NCBI GenBank assembly: GCA_022648165.1
Contig: JALCLX010000007.1
Span: forward strand, 1-64,000
Direction: 5' to 3'
Origin: Ancrocorticia sp.
GTDB taxonomy: Bacteria; Actinomycetota; Actinomycetes; Actinomycetales; Actinomycetaceae
DNA length: 64,000 nucleotides
The notes under the pieces were generated by a model that was given only the letters and a program-made list of their open reading frames with translations, did no database searches and was not told the origin of the DNA. The first letter of the stretch is position 1; the number at the start of each line of letters is the position of its first letter. A program made the position numbers and the translations under genes. Below are positions 18,317-26,923 of the stretch, piece after piece.

Positions 18317-19790
18317 CGATCGCCTCCACAGCTTCGCGGAATTTGTCTCCCCGGTCTGCGTAAGACGCGAACTGGTCGAACGACGCCGTCGCCGGCGCCA
18401 GCAACACCGTGTCCCCCGGCCGCGCGTAGACCTGGCTAGCGCGCACCGCCTGCGCCATCGGCTCAGTGCTCGCTGGATCGATCCATGTCACCGGGAAAGT
18501 CGCATCGGAAAACGCGGCACGCCATACGTCTTGATCTGTCCCAATCACCACGGCGGCGTGAATTTTGGGCCGCACATCTGCGACAAGGTGTTCAAAACGC
18601 GCTCCTTTTGCCAAACCACCAACGATCCATACGACAGAATCGTCAGGTTGTGCAAGCAAAGAGGCCCGGGTGGCATGCGCGTTAGTCGCCTTTGAATCGT
18701 CCACGAAGTGCACTCCGCCGCGCGTACCGACAAGCTCTATTCTGTGTTTGCCAGATTGGAATTCTCGCAATGCGGCGCGAATCACCGTGGGCACCACTCC
18801 GAGAGAACGCACTAACGCACTGGCCGCAAGAGCGTCCTTCACGATGTGCAGCGGCAGCTCTCCGCCAGCCGGTGCCAAATGAGCCAGATCCGAAAGCTCA
18901 AACAACTCGAGCGCTTCACCACGCAGGTGCCCCTCGCAAAATGCGCGGTCCACCACAATGCCTTCAACCACGCCAATCTGGCCCACAGCAGGAACCCCTG
19001 GCGTCACGCCGATTGCGCGCGCGCCTTCAGCCACGTCGGCCTCATCCACCATCCGTTGCACCACGGCATCGCCCACTGGGTAGAGGCACGCATTTCGCAC
19101 CCCGTGGTAAATCCGCGCCTTCGCGTTGCGATATGCCGCGAAACTGCCATGCCATTCCAGGTGGTCGTCGTCAATGTTGAGGCACATGGCCGCGTGCGGC
19201 TGCATAGTGGACGTGACTCGCAATTGAAATGACGAAAGCTCTAGCACGAAGGCCTGCGCGCGCCCGGTATCGCACCGCGTAGTCTCCGTGATAGCAGGAT
19301 TCCCAATATTGCCCAATGGGGTGCCACCCAGCCCCGCCTTCTGGAGAATCGCGGCGGCCATCGACACAGTGGTGGTCTTTCCATTCGTCCCCGTGACGCA
19401 CAGCCACGGCGCCGCCTCGCCTGTACCATCTACTGCGCGTAAGCGCCATGCGAGCTCGATCTCTCCCATGAGGGGAATGTGTGCTCGCGCCGCTTCTTGG
19501 TACAACGGCGCCAATTCGGAGATCGCCGGTGCTGGAACAATGAGATCCGGATGCCAGGCGATAACGTGCTGCGCCAGCTCCTGCGGATCGGCGTAGCTCT
19601 CCGCACGGACGGGTGAAGCAAGCCCGGCGAGTGCGCCGGGATCAGCGTCCCAGGCACTCAGTTCAGCGCACGTAAGGCGCCCAAGAACGTCCAGAACTGC
19701 GCGCCCAGATTTGCCGATTCCGACCACGGCGATGCGGCGCGAATCGAACTGCGCCGCTCCCGAATTTGTTGCCACAGTATTCTCCGTCAT
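18309..19790 (-). CDS. murD: UDP-N-acetylmuramoyl-L-alanine--D-glutamate ligase
   Basis: 493 aa Mur ligase that adds D-glutamate to UDP-MurNAc-L-Ala. The nucleotide-binding VVGIGKSGRA lies near residue 22 and the ATP loop VTGTNGKTTT at 132-141. Other motifs are NIDDDHLEWHG and the C-terminal DDSKATNAHAT. The ATG at 19790 overlaps the mraY stop as ATGA; a GTG five codons upstream is possible but lies inside mraY. The end overlaps ftsW by 8 bases, in line with tight translational coupling along the dcw operon. Confidence 0.97.
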   Translation of the reverse strand: MTENTVATNSGAAQFDSRRIAVVGIGKSGRAVLDVLGRLTCAELSAWDADPGALAGLASPVRAESYADPQELAQHVIAWHPDLIVPAPAISELAPLYQEAARAHIPLMGEIELAWRLRAVDGTGEAAPWLCVTGTNGKTTTVSMAAAILQKAGLGGTPLGNIGNPAITETTRCDTGRAQAFVLELSSFQLRVTSTMQPHAAMCLNIDDDHLEWHGSFAAYRNAKARIYHGVRNACLYPVGDAVVQRMVDEADVAEGARAIGVTPGVPAVGQIGVVEGIVVDRAFCEGHLRGEALELFELSDLAHLAPAGGELPLHIVKDALAASALVRSLGVVPTVIRAALREFQSGKHRIELVGTRGGVHFVDDSKATNAHATRASLLAQPDDSVVWIVGGLAKGARFEHLVADVRPKIHAAVVIGTDQDVWRAAFSDATFPVTWIDPASTEPMAQAVRASQVYARPGDTVLLAPATASFDQFASYADRGDKFREAVEAIDG

Positions 19791-20872
19791 TGCCACGCCA
19801 ACCATTCACCGTAGAACAAACCAATTCCGATAATTGCGAACAGGATCGCAATAATCCAAAATCTGACCACCACGGTTACTTCTTTCCATCCGAGCAATTC
19901 GAAATGATGGTGAAGAGGCGCCATCTTGAAGATTCGGCGCCGCGTGGCTTTGAAGAATCCCACCTGCACCACATCGGAGAGCACCTCAATGAGGAACAGT
20001 CCGCCGATAAGGAGCGCCAAGAACTCCGTACGCGTCAGGATCGAGATACCTGCAAACGCGCCTCCCAGTGCCAGAGATCCGGTGTCACCCATAAAGATTT
20101 GAGCAGGAGAGGTGTTCCACCACAGGAAACCGAGGCAGGCTCCCACGATCGCCGCGCACACCACCGCCAGGTCTCGCGGATCACGCACGTCGTAGCATCC
20201 TGGCGCATCTGTCAACACGCCGTGGCATGCCTGATTCATCTGCCAGATGGTGACGATAAGGTAGGCGCCGAAAGCCGCCATGGACGCGCCGGCGGCCAAA
20301 CCGTCCAGTCCGTCGGTCAGATTGACAGCGTTCGACCACGCCGTGATGAGGAAATTCGCCCATACGACGAAGAAGATCACACCCAGTATCCAACCGCCAA
20401 AAGCCAGATCAATTCCCGTGTCCCGCACCAACGAAATATGTGTTGATGCAGGATTCCGATTGTTTGCGTCGCGGAACGAAAGAGCGAGCACAGCGAAAAT
20501 TATCCCCACAAGGCCTTGGCCGACAATCTTCGCCCACGGAGTCAGACCAAGAGATTGCCTGTGGCGGATCTTCATGAAATCGTCAAGGAATCCGATCAGC
20601 CCCAAGCCAGTCATGAGAAAGAGCAACAGCAAACCCGATGCATCAGGTGTTCGCAGCGTCGCAGCGTTACCAATGATATAGCCGGCCCACGTGGCGAGTA
20701 TGATCACCAGCCCACCCATGGTGGGCGTGCCACGTTTTGTCTCGTGGCTCGTTGGGCCGTCCTGACGAATGAATTGCCCATAATGGCGCACTCGCAAGAA
20801 CCTAATGAGGAGTGGCGTGCCGAACAACGTCACGACGAGGGCAGTGACACCCGATATTAGGACTGTGAGCAT
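19787..20872 (-). CDS. mraY: Phospho-N-acetylmuramoyl-pentapeptide transferase
   Basis: 361 aa, ten predicted helices. MraY couples UDP-MurNAc-pentapeptide to undecaprenyl phosphate to form lipid I. Catalytic motifs: LDDFMK (paired aspartates), NLTDGLDGLA, FMGDTGSLALGG and APLHHHFELLGW. The start shares one base with the murF stop. It is the first membrane step of the pathway, continued by MurG in the same operon. Confidence 0.97.
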   Translation of the reverse strand: MLTVLISGVTALVVTLFGTPLLIRFLRVRHYGQFIRQDGPTSHETKRGTPTMGGLVIILATWAGYIIGNAATLRTPDASGLLLLFLMTGLGLIGFLDDFMKIRHRQSLGLTPWAKIVGQGLVGIIFAVLALSFRDANNRNPASTHISLVRDTGIDLAFGGWILGVIFFVVWANFLITAWSNAVNLTDGLDGLAAGASMAAFGAYLIVTIWQMNQACHGVLTDAPGCYDVRDPRDLAVVCAAIVGACLGFLWWNTSPAQIFMGDTGSLALGGAFAGISILTRTEFLALLIGGLFLIEVLSDVVQVGFFKATRRRIFKMAPLHHHFELLGWKEVTVVVRFWIIAILFAIIGIGLFYGEWLAWQ

Positions 20873-22278
20873 CAGATCCCCCTTAGCAACTCATCCGCGA
20901 TACGCCAAACACCCGAACCGTTGGAGCCTTTGAGAAGTACCACATCTCCTGGCCGAAGTATTTCCCGCACACGCGCAACCGCATCGGAAACATTCGAAGC
21001 GCTATGGACCTCGATCCCCTCTGCAACAGCCTCGCTGCACAGCGGTGCTGTCTCATGTCCGATAGTGACGAGAATACCGGTACCAGCCTCCTTCAGGGAG
21101 TGTGCGAGCGCCCTGTGTTCGTCCTCAGACGATTCACCCAACTCCAGCATCGAACCGAGCACGGCAATACGGCGCCTGCGTACTCCTATTGTCCTCAGCG
21201 CCGCGATACCGGCACGCATCGAATCGGGATTCGCGTTGTAGGAGTCGTCAATAATCGTGACACCCCCAACATCACGGACATCCATGCGATGCGGGCTCGC
21301 CGCGCGCGCAGCACCCAACACACGCGCGATTTCCTGCACCGGAATCTCGTATGCCAGCGCTACACTCGCCGCTGCTAACGCGTTGGCTACATGGTGCCGT
21401 CCTACTAATTGGAGCGCTACCGGAGCACTGCCCTGCCCGGTCCCCAAGGTGAAATGAGCACGTCCCAGGGAATCGAGCTCCACATCGTCCGCCCACACAT
21501 CCGCCCCGGCACAATGTGCCACAGAGAAGAAGGTCACCGGGCCATGCGCCTGCTGCGCCATTGCTGCCACTCGTGGATCATCCTTATTGAGGATCACATG
21601 GCCTCCAGGGCGCGTGCCCTGAACCAGTTCAGATTTTGCATGAGCAATATTGTCCATGCTCCCGAACTCACCCACGTGTGCGCGGGCCACTATCAGCACA
21701 GCGCACGCGTCCGGTGGAGCGATAGACGTCAAGTAATTGATGTTTCCGATGTGGTCCGCACCCATCTCCAGAACCAGCGTGGCCGTGGTGCGGTCAGCGC
21801 GCAATACCGTGAGCGGCAGGCCCAGTTCGTTGTTGAAAGAACCAGGTGGGGCGATAATCGGTCCCCGCGATGCGAGAAGGGCAGATAAAAGATCCTTCGT
21901 TGTCGTTTTCCCTACGGATCCCGTTACCGCAACCACCTGGAGACGCGGATTTCCAGAGGACCTGAGCCGTGCCAAGTGTGCGCGTGCTGCGTCCCCTAAA
22001 GCGCCTGCGACGTCGTCGACCACTATGAGGCGGTCCTCCGGCACGCCAGAGGCCAAGGCAACAGAAGGACTATCTGTGACCACAGCAACGCCACCACGAG
22101 CGAGTGCCTGCGCTGCCAACGCATTTCCATCCACCCGCGCACCCTTGAAAGCAAAGTACACCGCCCCTGGTTCAAGCGTGCGCGTATCCGTAGAAACCGA
22201 TCGGACAATCACGCTCCCGTCACCGTGGAAATCACCGCGAATATCCTCCGCCACCTGGCTGAGCGTTATGTCATTCAT
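20872..22278 (-). CDS. murF: UDP-N-acetylmuramoyl-tripeptide--D-alanyl-D-alanine ligase
   Basis: 468 aa. It ligates D-Ala-D-Ala to the UDP-MurNAc-tripeptide. The N-terminal segment DTRTLEPGAVYFAFKGARVDGN is typical of MurE/MurF, and the ATP loop GSVGKTTTKD begins at residue 120. ADHIGNINYL and DDSYNANPDSM are MurF-specific. That separates it from MurE, so murE is absent between ftsI and murF. The ATG at 22278 lies 37 bases after the ftsI stop. Confidence 0.96.
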   Translation of the reverse strand: MNDITLSQVAEDIRGDFHGDGSVIVRSVSTDTRTLEPGAVYFAFKGARVDGNALAAQALARGGVAVVTDSPSVALASGVPEDRLIVVDDVAGALGDAARAHLARLRSSGNPRLQVVAVTGSVGKTTTKDLLSALLASRGPIIAPPGSFNNELGLPLTVLRADRTTATLVLEMGADHIGNINYLTSIAPPDACAVLIVARAHVGEFGSMDNIAHAKSELVQGTRPGGHVILNKDDPRVAAMAQQAHGPVTFFSVAHCAGADVWADDVELDSLGRAHFTLGTGQGSAPVALQLVGRHHVANALAAASVALAYEIPVQEIARVLGAARAASPHRMDVRDVGGVTIIDDSYNANPDSMRAGIAALRTIGVRRRRIAVLGSMLELGESSEDEHRALAHSLKEAGTGILVTIGHETAPLCSEAVAEGIEVHSASNVSDAVARVREILRPGDVVLLKGSNGSGVWRIADELLRGI

Positions 22279-22315
22279 TGGCTCTTCTCCGCATTCAAAA
22301 TTGGCCCATACTAGC

Positions 22316-24172
22316 TTAGCCTTGGTTACCGCTCAATTCGCTCGCATACCACGGTAATTTGACCAGGGGCATAGTCGAAGGCGCGATTGCGAGTTGCCGT
22401 ACTGCGAACGTTGCTACGTCTCGGAACACCGGCGCTGCCACGGTGCCGCCATAACCAGCGCCCGACGGTGCGTACATGACCACAGCAATAGCGATCTGTG
22501 GATCTTCCGCGGGGATCAAACCCACGAAGGTTCCAACGCGCTTCGTCAAGGCGCCAGATGAATCCGCGATCTGCGCGGTTCCCGTTTTGCCAGCGATGTT
22601 ATAGCCAGGAACGCGGGCCTCCCACCCAGTGGACTGTGAATCCGTAACAGCTTGCATCATCTGCAGCATCGTATCAGCCGTTTCAGAGGAGATCACACGG
22701 GTGGGCGATTTCGTCACCGTGGGCGTCTCCGTGCCATCTGGAGAGATTATGGAATCCACAATGTGTGGCTGGACTAGCATACCGTCGTTGCCAAATACTG
22801 AAACCATTTGCGCCAGCTGCAGGGTAGTTAACGCCCACCCCTGCCCAAACATCGACGTATAGTGCGTCCGTTGATCCCAATCTTCGTAGTTATACAGTAT
22901 TCCGGCCGATTCTGAGGGCAATTCGACCCCCGTCTTTTTTCCAATGCCGAACTTCTTCATATAGCCATAACGGGTTTCATCCGTGATCAAATCGCCTATC
23001 TGAATGATTCCGGTGTTATACGACTTGGCGAGAATCCCAGCAACCGTCATCGAAGCCGTCTCGTGGTCCTCATTATCGGAGATCGTCTCTCCATTGGGCA
23101 TTGTGCGCGAAGACGAAACCTCAAACAAGCTTGACGCTGTTACGGCTCCCTGATCAATCGCTGCAGAAAAGGTGATGAGTTTGCCCGTAGATCCGGGTTC
23201 CACAGGATCCGATACCGCGCGCGATCCCCAGTTGTCCGACGACGTCGCGTCCAAGTTCCCAGGATCAGGCGAATCGGAATCGGCCAGGGCAAGGATGCGG
23301 CCAGTTCCGATCTCGAGCACAGCCGCTGCGCCCCATTCGGCGGACGACTTCTCAGTCCATTCGTCGATCGAATCCTGAAGCGACATCTGTAAGTCGCGAT
23401 TGATTGTCAATTTGACCGTGGAGCCGTCTGTAGCTGAGACCTCCGTACGCTCACCATTTGGCAACACCGCGCCCTCTCCGGCAAGCTCTACAGAAACATA
23501 TCCGTCAGTACCCGTGAGCACATCGTCTTCCGACTTTTCTATTCCAGCCTGGCCCACTGTGGTGCCAGAGCCGTCCGACGATTCACCCATGTATCCCAAA
23601 ATGTTGCCAGCCACGGAACCATTCGGGTACACACGCTTCATATACTGTTCCGGTTCGATTCCAGCGATACCAAGTGCGTTGATCTCGCGCCACGTCTCTG
23701 GCGAAATGTCTTTCTTCACATAGACGAACGTGGATTTCTCTTTGCCGCCCAGCAAGATACCGCCCAGTTCAGCCTGGTCCATGTCCAGAATGGGTGCGAG
23801 AACCTCTGCGGCCGCTGCGGCTCCCGTACCGATAACATTGCCGTCGTCGTCATAGCGCACGTACGATCCGATAAGTTTCTGATTCACGCCCACGTTGTAC
23901 CGTTCTACCGACGTGGCCAGCACTGCACCTGTGGAATCGACGATGTCCCCCCGCTTCGCGTGGAGCGTATAGGTGCGCGTTCGGAACTCTGAGGCGGCCG
24001 CCGCCAACTGAGGAGCGCGAACCACCTGCAAATCGACGAGTCGCACTGTCAGTACAGACGCGCAGACGAGAAATACCACGGCCACCGAACGCAGGCGCCG
24101 CAGCTGCAACGGCACCGCACGCCGGGGCTTCTGCCTCGGTTTCCGCCACTTCCGAAGACCACGCTTCGCCAT
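22316..24172 (-). CDS. ftsI: Septal class B penicillin-binding protein (FtsI/PBP3)
   Basis: 618 aa transpeptidase that cross-links septal peptidoglycan. Basic N-terminus, transmembrane helix at about 28-49, pedestal domain (about 60-240), then the transpeptidase domain. The active-site motifs are S328-T-G-K331 (EPGSTGK), S384-Y-N386 and KTGTAQ at 529-534. It is the beta-lactam target and partner of FtsW. The start directly abuts the ftsL stop with no gap. The SxxK box has Gly where many homologues have Met or Val; catalytic residues are intact. Confidence 0.96.
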   Translation of the reverse strand: MAKRGLRKWRKPRQKPRRAVPLQLRRLRSVAVVFLVCASVLTVRLVDLQVVRAPQLAAAASEFRTRTYTLHAKRGDIVDSTGAVLATSVERYNVGVNQKLIGSYVRYDDDGNVIGTGAAAAAEVLAPILDMDQAELGGILLGGKEKSTFVYVKKDISPETWREINALGIAGIEPEQYMKRVYPNGSVAGNILGYMGESSDGSGTTVGQAGIEKSEDDVLTGTDGYVSVELAGEGAVLPNGERTEVSATDGSTVKLTINRDLQMSLQDSIDEWTEKSSAEWGAAAVLEIGTGRILALADSDSPDPGNLDATSSDNWGSRAVSDPVEPGSTGKLITFSAAIDQGAVTASSLFEVSSSRTMPNGETISDNEDHETASMTVAGILAKSYNTGIIQIGDLITDETRYGYMKKFGIGKKTGVELPSESAGILYNYEDWDQRTHYTSMFGQGWALTTLQLAQMVSVFGNDGMLVQPHIVDSIISPDGTETPTVTKSPTRVISSETADTMLQMMQAVTDSQSTGWEARVPGYNIAGKTGTAQIADSSGALTKRVGTFVGLIPAEDPQIAIAVVMYAPSGAGYGGTVAAPVFRDVATFAVRQLAIAPSTMPLVKLPWYASELSGNQG

Positions 24173-24574
24173 TTAATCCCCCGTTTGTTCGGGCGAAATT
24201 ATCTTGCCCGTTTTCAAATCCACGTGAAGTACTGTGGTAGCCGGCGTCAAGCCAAGCTCTTCCGCCTTTTCCAGCAGTCCTTCAGGGGTGGACGCATAAA
24301 CCACCTGATCCTCAAGCGTCGCCTCACGCGCCGAAGCCACATTGAGGGCCTTCTGCGTTTGCTGGATTTCCCACGCAGTCGCAACCATTTGGTTGTTGAG
24401 AAAGAATACGGCGCCAAACGCGCCGACGAAAAGCGCCACGCACGTTGCCACCGTCCCAAAGAATCCGCGCGCTGGTGCTGGGGTCGGAACCAGTTCTAGC
24501 CGGGGAAGTACACTTGGTGCCGCCTCGGGGCGCGCGCCTCGAAGATTGCGAGAAGGGGAACTCATTGCGCTCAT
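24173..24574 (-). CDS. ftsL: FtsL-like cell division protein
   Basis: 133 aa small bitopic protein. Cytoplasmic N-terminus of about 40 residues, one transmembrane helix (about 41-60), then a short extracytoplasmic coiled coil (WEIQQTQKALNVASAREATLEDQV). Sequence identity in this family is low, so the call rests on size, topology and position between rsmH and ftsI. FtsL acts with FtsB/DivIC and FtsQ to activate FtsWI. The ATG at 24574 shares its first base with the rsmH stop (TAATG). Confidence 0.85.
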   Translation of the reverse strand: MSAMSSPSRNLRGARPEAAPSVLPRLELVPTPAPARGFFGTVATCVALFVGAFGAVFFLNNQMVATAWEIQQTQKALNVASAREATLEDQVVYASTPEGLLEKAEELGLTPATTVLHVDLKTGKIISPEQTGD

Positions 24575-25554
24575 TAGTTCTTCCTTTTCTGCCGTAGTTT
24601 TTCTGCGGCTCGGAGACGCACCGATGCACTCCGAGGATTCGACTCGATTTCCGAAGGCGACGCCTTCAATGCTCCGTGGGTTACCAAAGAGAGATAGGGC
24701 TCGTATCCCGGCAGTTCTACCGGCAAGCCTTCCGGCGTGTGTGATCGTGCTCCCTGTGCGAACTCACGCTTGACAATGCGATCTTCAAGGGACTGGTACG
24801 CCTCCACAACGATGCGGCCCCCCACCGCCAACGCGTCGATGGCACGCGGTAGCGCATCCTCAAGTACGGTCAGTTCGTTATTGACAGCGATCCGCAAGGC
24901 CTGGAAGGTTCGCTTCGCAGGATTTCCGCCCGTGCGCCGCGCAGGGGCGGGAATCGAATCCCGCACAATGTCCACAAGCTCTGCCGTGTGTGTAATGGGA
25001 TAGTGAGCGCGGCGCTCTACAATCGCGTGAACGATGCGCCTCGCAAAACGTTCCTCGCCATAGGTCACGAGAATGCGTTGCAGCTCGTCAGCAGAGGCGG
25101 TCGCCAAAAGCTCAGCGGCACTTTGGCCCGCGCTGACATCCATTCGCATATCCAAGGGAGCGTCTTTCGCATAGGAGAAGCCCCGATCCGTCTCGTCCAA
25201 CTGCAGCGAAGAAACACCCAAGTCCATCAGTATTCCCGCAACCGTACCGGGCGCCGTAGCGGCGACGTCGTCCACCCGGTCGTAGGTTGTGCGCACCGCC
25301 GTGAACCGGTCCTCGAATGGGACCAAACGCTCCTGGGCCAATGCGATCGCTTCAGCATCTCGGTCAATACCAATGACACGCAGATGCGGAAACTTCCGCA
25401 AAAACGCCTCAGAGTGGCCACCCATACCCAGAGTGCAATCGATCAAAACGGGGTCCGTATATGAGCCAAACGCAGGCGCAAGAATTCTGATGCACTCGCC
25501 CACAAGCACAGGAGTGTGCAGAGCATTTCCAGCGGCGCGAGGCGTATTGCTCAC
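24574..25554 (-). CDS. rsmH: 16S rRNA (cytosine-1402-N4)-methyltransferase
   Basis: 326 aa. It methylates C1402 of 16S rRNA using S-adenosylmethionine. Family motifs: HTPVLVGECI at the N-terminus, CTLGMGGHSEAFL (SAM-binding), IGIDRDAEA, and GILMDLGVSSLQLDETDRGFSY. The GTG at 25554 is chosen because AGGAG lies 8 bases upstream and length then matches the family. A GTG at 25629 would add 25 unconserved residues. It is the second gene of the dcw operon, after mraZ. Confidence 0.95.
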   Translation of the reverse strand: MSNTPRAAGNALHTPVLVGECIRILAPAFGSYTDPVLIDCTLGMGGHSEAFLRKFPHLRVIGIDRDAEAIALAQERLVPFEDRFTAVRTTYDRVDDVAATAPGTVAGILMDLGVSSLQLDETDRGFSYAKDAPLDMRMDVSAGQSAAELLATASADELQRILVTYGEERFARRIVHAIVERRAHYPITHTAELVDIVRDSIPAPARRTGGNPAKRTFQALRIAVNNELTVLEDALPRAIDALAVGGRIVVEAYQSLEDRIVKREFAQGARSHTPEGLPVELPGYEPYLSLVTHGALKASPSEIESNPRSASVRLRAAEKLRQKRKN

Positions 25555-25658
25555 TACGGCTCCTCTCCGCCCGGCGTTCCACCTTGCCAAGAGTTCCTCC
25601 CCTGCACCCTGGAGCTGGGGAACTGCCACAGCGTTCAGGGGAAGAACTCCTACGAGGC

Positions 25659-26090
25659 TCAGAACAATCCGGGTATCACTTCGTCCTCACGGTCTGCGAA
25701 AGCGGACTCTTGTTCTTTCAAATACTCATTCCAGGACACGAGATCCCAAATCTCGATGCGGTTGCCCGCGCCGATGACGGCAAGGTCCCGCTCCAAATGA
25801 GCCCACTGGCGCAAGCCCGCTGGAATTGAAACCCTTCCTTGCTTGTCCGGGACGTCGTCCACGGCTCCGGAGAGAAACACACGCAGGTACGAGCGAGCCT
25901 CTTTGGAAGTCAACGGGGCTTGTCTCAGCTGTTCGTGCATCGCAGCGAACTCAGAAGCCGGGAACACGTACAAGCAGTGTTCCTGACCGCGCGTCATAAC
26001 AAGGCCCCCTTGGAGCTGCTCCCGATACTTTGCAGGCAGAATCAGGCGCCCCTTGTCATCAAGTTTCGGCTCATAGGTGCCAAGGAACAC
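25659..26090 (-). CDS. mraZ: Transcriptional regulator MraZ
   Basis: 143 aa with two AbrB-like repeats, each carrying the DxxxR signature ([13 protein letters not shown] and [13 protein letters not shown]). MraZ forms a ring and binds direct repeats upstream of its own gene, repressing the dcw operon in species tested. The start is a GTG at 26090 preceded by a GGAGGAGGTGG purine tract. Three phased GTGGAG repeats lie 32-58 bases upstream, probably its own operator. It is the first gene of the cluster. Confidence 0.96.
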   Translation of the reverse strand: MFLGTYEPKLDDKGRLILPAKYREQLQGGLVMTRGQEHCLYVFPASEFAAMHEQLRQAPLTSKEARSYLRVFLSGAVDDVPDKQGRVSIPAGLRQWAHLERDLAVIGAGNRIEIWDLVSWNEYLKEQESAFADREDEVIPGLF

Positions 26091-26121
26091 TGCTCCACCT
26101 CCTCCACAGCGGGAACGTTAG

Positions 26122-26147
26122 CTCCACTTTACTCCACAACACTCCAC
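26122..26147 (-). promoter_or_regulatory. Probable MraZ operator: three 10-bp-phased repeats
   Basis: GTGGAG (CTCCAC on the plus strand) occurs at 26122-26127, 26132-26137 and 26142-26147, exactly 10 bases apart. Two more copies lie at 26093-26098 and 26102-26107, near the start codon. MraZ is known to bind short direct repeats of one helical-turn period. Two of the three boxes occupy the spacer of the promoter candidate and the third overlaps its -10, so bound MraZ would block RNA polymerase. Confidence 0.75.
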
Positions 26148-26153
26148 CTGCAA
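26126..26153 (-). promoter_or_regulatory. Candidate dcw operon promoter (PmraZ)
   Basis: TTGCAG (26148-26153), 16-base spacer, TAAAGT (26126-26131) on the minus strand. Transcription would start near 26119, giving a leader of about 29 bases that contains the mraZ ribosome-binding site. A second upstream TTGACG lacks a well-placed -10. Confidence 0.45.
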
Positions 26154-26160
26154 GAGTGTT

Positions 26161-26396
26161 TTGGGGCGTCAATGGGTAAGACCCGTTGCTATTCCAAGGA
26201 AAAATAGGTGGAGGAAATTTCTATCACGCCGGTCGAACGGGCCCGCGGCGCCGAGCCATGCGAACGCCACGGAGAAACCCTGCGATTGGCCACACACTCA
26301 TCGTGTGGAAAACGCCAGAAAACCGACCCTATAGCCCTACCCCGCAGGGGTGGAGGAAAGTGATGAAGGAAAGTGAAGAAGCGCTCAACGCCAAGG
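26161..26396. other. Intergenic region between DUF3040 gene and the dcw promoter
   Basis: No ORF with coding character is seen. It holds two copies of GGTGGAGGAAA on the plus strand (26207-26217 and 26349-26359), whose GTGGAG core resembles the MraZ boxes but points the other way. There is also a CCACAC/GTGTGG inverted repeat near 26303-26321. No clear terminator with a U-tract was found for the DUF3040 gene. Confidence 0.4.
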
Positions 26397-26813
26397 CTAC
26401 TGTTCGCCGCGGCGGCGCTTTTCCCAGATTTCGGCCTGCCGTTCCATGAAACTCCCTGGCCGCGGAGTCTGTGGCGAACCGTGGTTGGGTCCGTTTCCTC
26501 CGCCACGGCGCGGCCCCTTGCCGGGCTTGCCTGGCCTAGAACCGATACCCTCGGCGATATACCAGAATCCCGCGAACATGATGACGACGCCCAATACGCC
26601 CACAAGCACCTGTTCGATGGTGATCCCGCCCACGAGCACGCCGATTCCAACAACGGAAACGAGAAGCCCCAAAACGAGATGCCGTACAGAAACTTGAGTG
26701 GAGCTTTGAGGTTCTGCCTCCTGTTTCAAAGTGTCCGCGAACGAAGGATCCTCGTCGGCCAATTGCGCCTCGAGTTCCTCTAGCATTTTTCGTTCGTATT
26801 CTGACAGGGGCAT
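26397..26813 (-). CDS. DUF3040 domain membrane protein
   Basis: 138 aa. The N-terminus MPLSEYERKMLEELEAQLADEDPSFA is the DUF3040 hallmark. Two hydrophobic helices (about 45-65 and 68-87) and a Gly/Pro/Arg-rich cytoplasmic tail follow. The family is restricted to actinobacteria and is often found just upstream of mraZ; function unknown. The ATG at 26813 has AGGAG upstream, and TATAAACT at 26843-26850 is a possible -10 region. Confidence 0.9.
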   Translation of the reverse strand: MPLSEYERKMLEELEAQLADEDPSFADTLKQEAEPQSSTQVSVRHLVLGLLVSVVGIGVLVGGITIEQVLVGVLGVVIMFAGFWYIAEGIGSRPGKPGKGPRRGGGNGPNHGSPQTPRPGSFMERQAEIWEKRRRGEQ

Positions 26814-26923
26814 CGCGTCTCCTGAATCTCGATCCTTCTCCTAGTTTATACCGATCGAGTGCGCGCGGACAGAACCGGGTACACGCCATCCGCCGATTCA
26901 GCTACGAACGGACCCTCACACGG

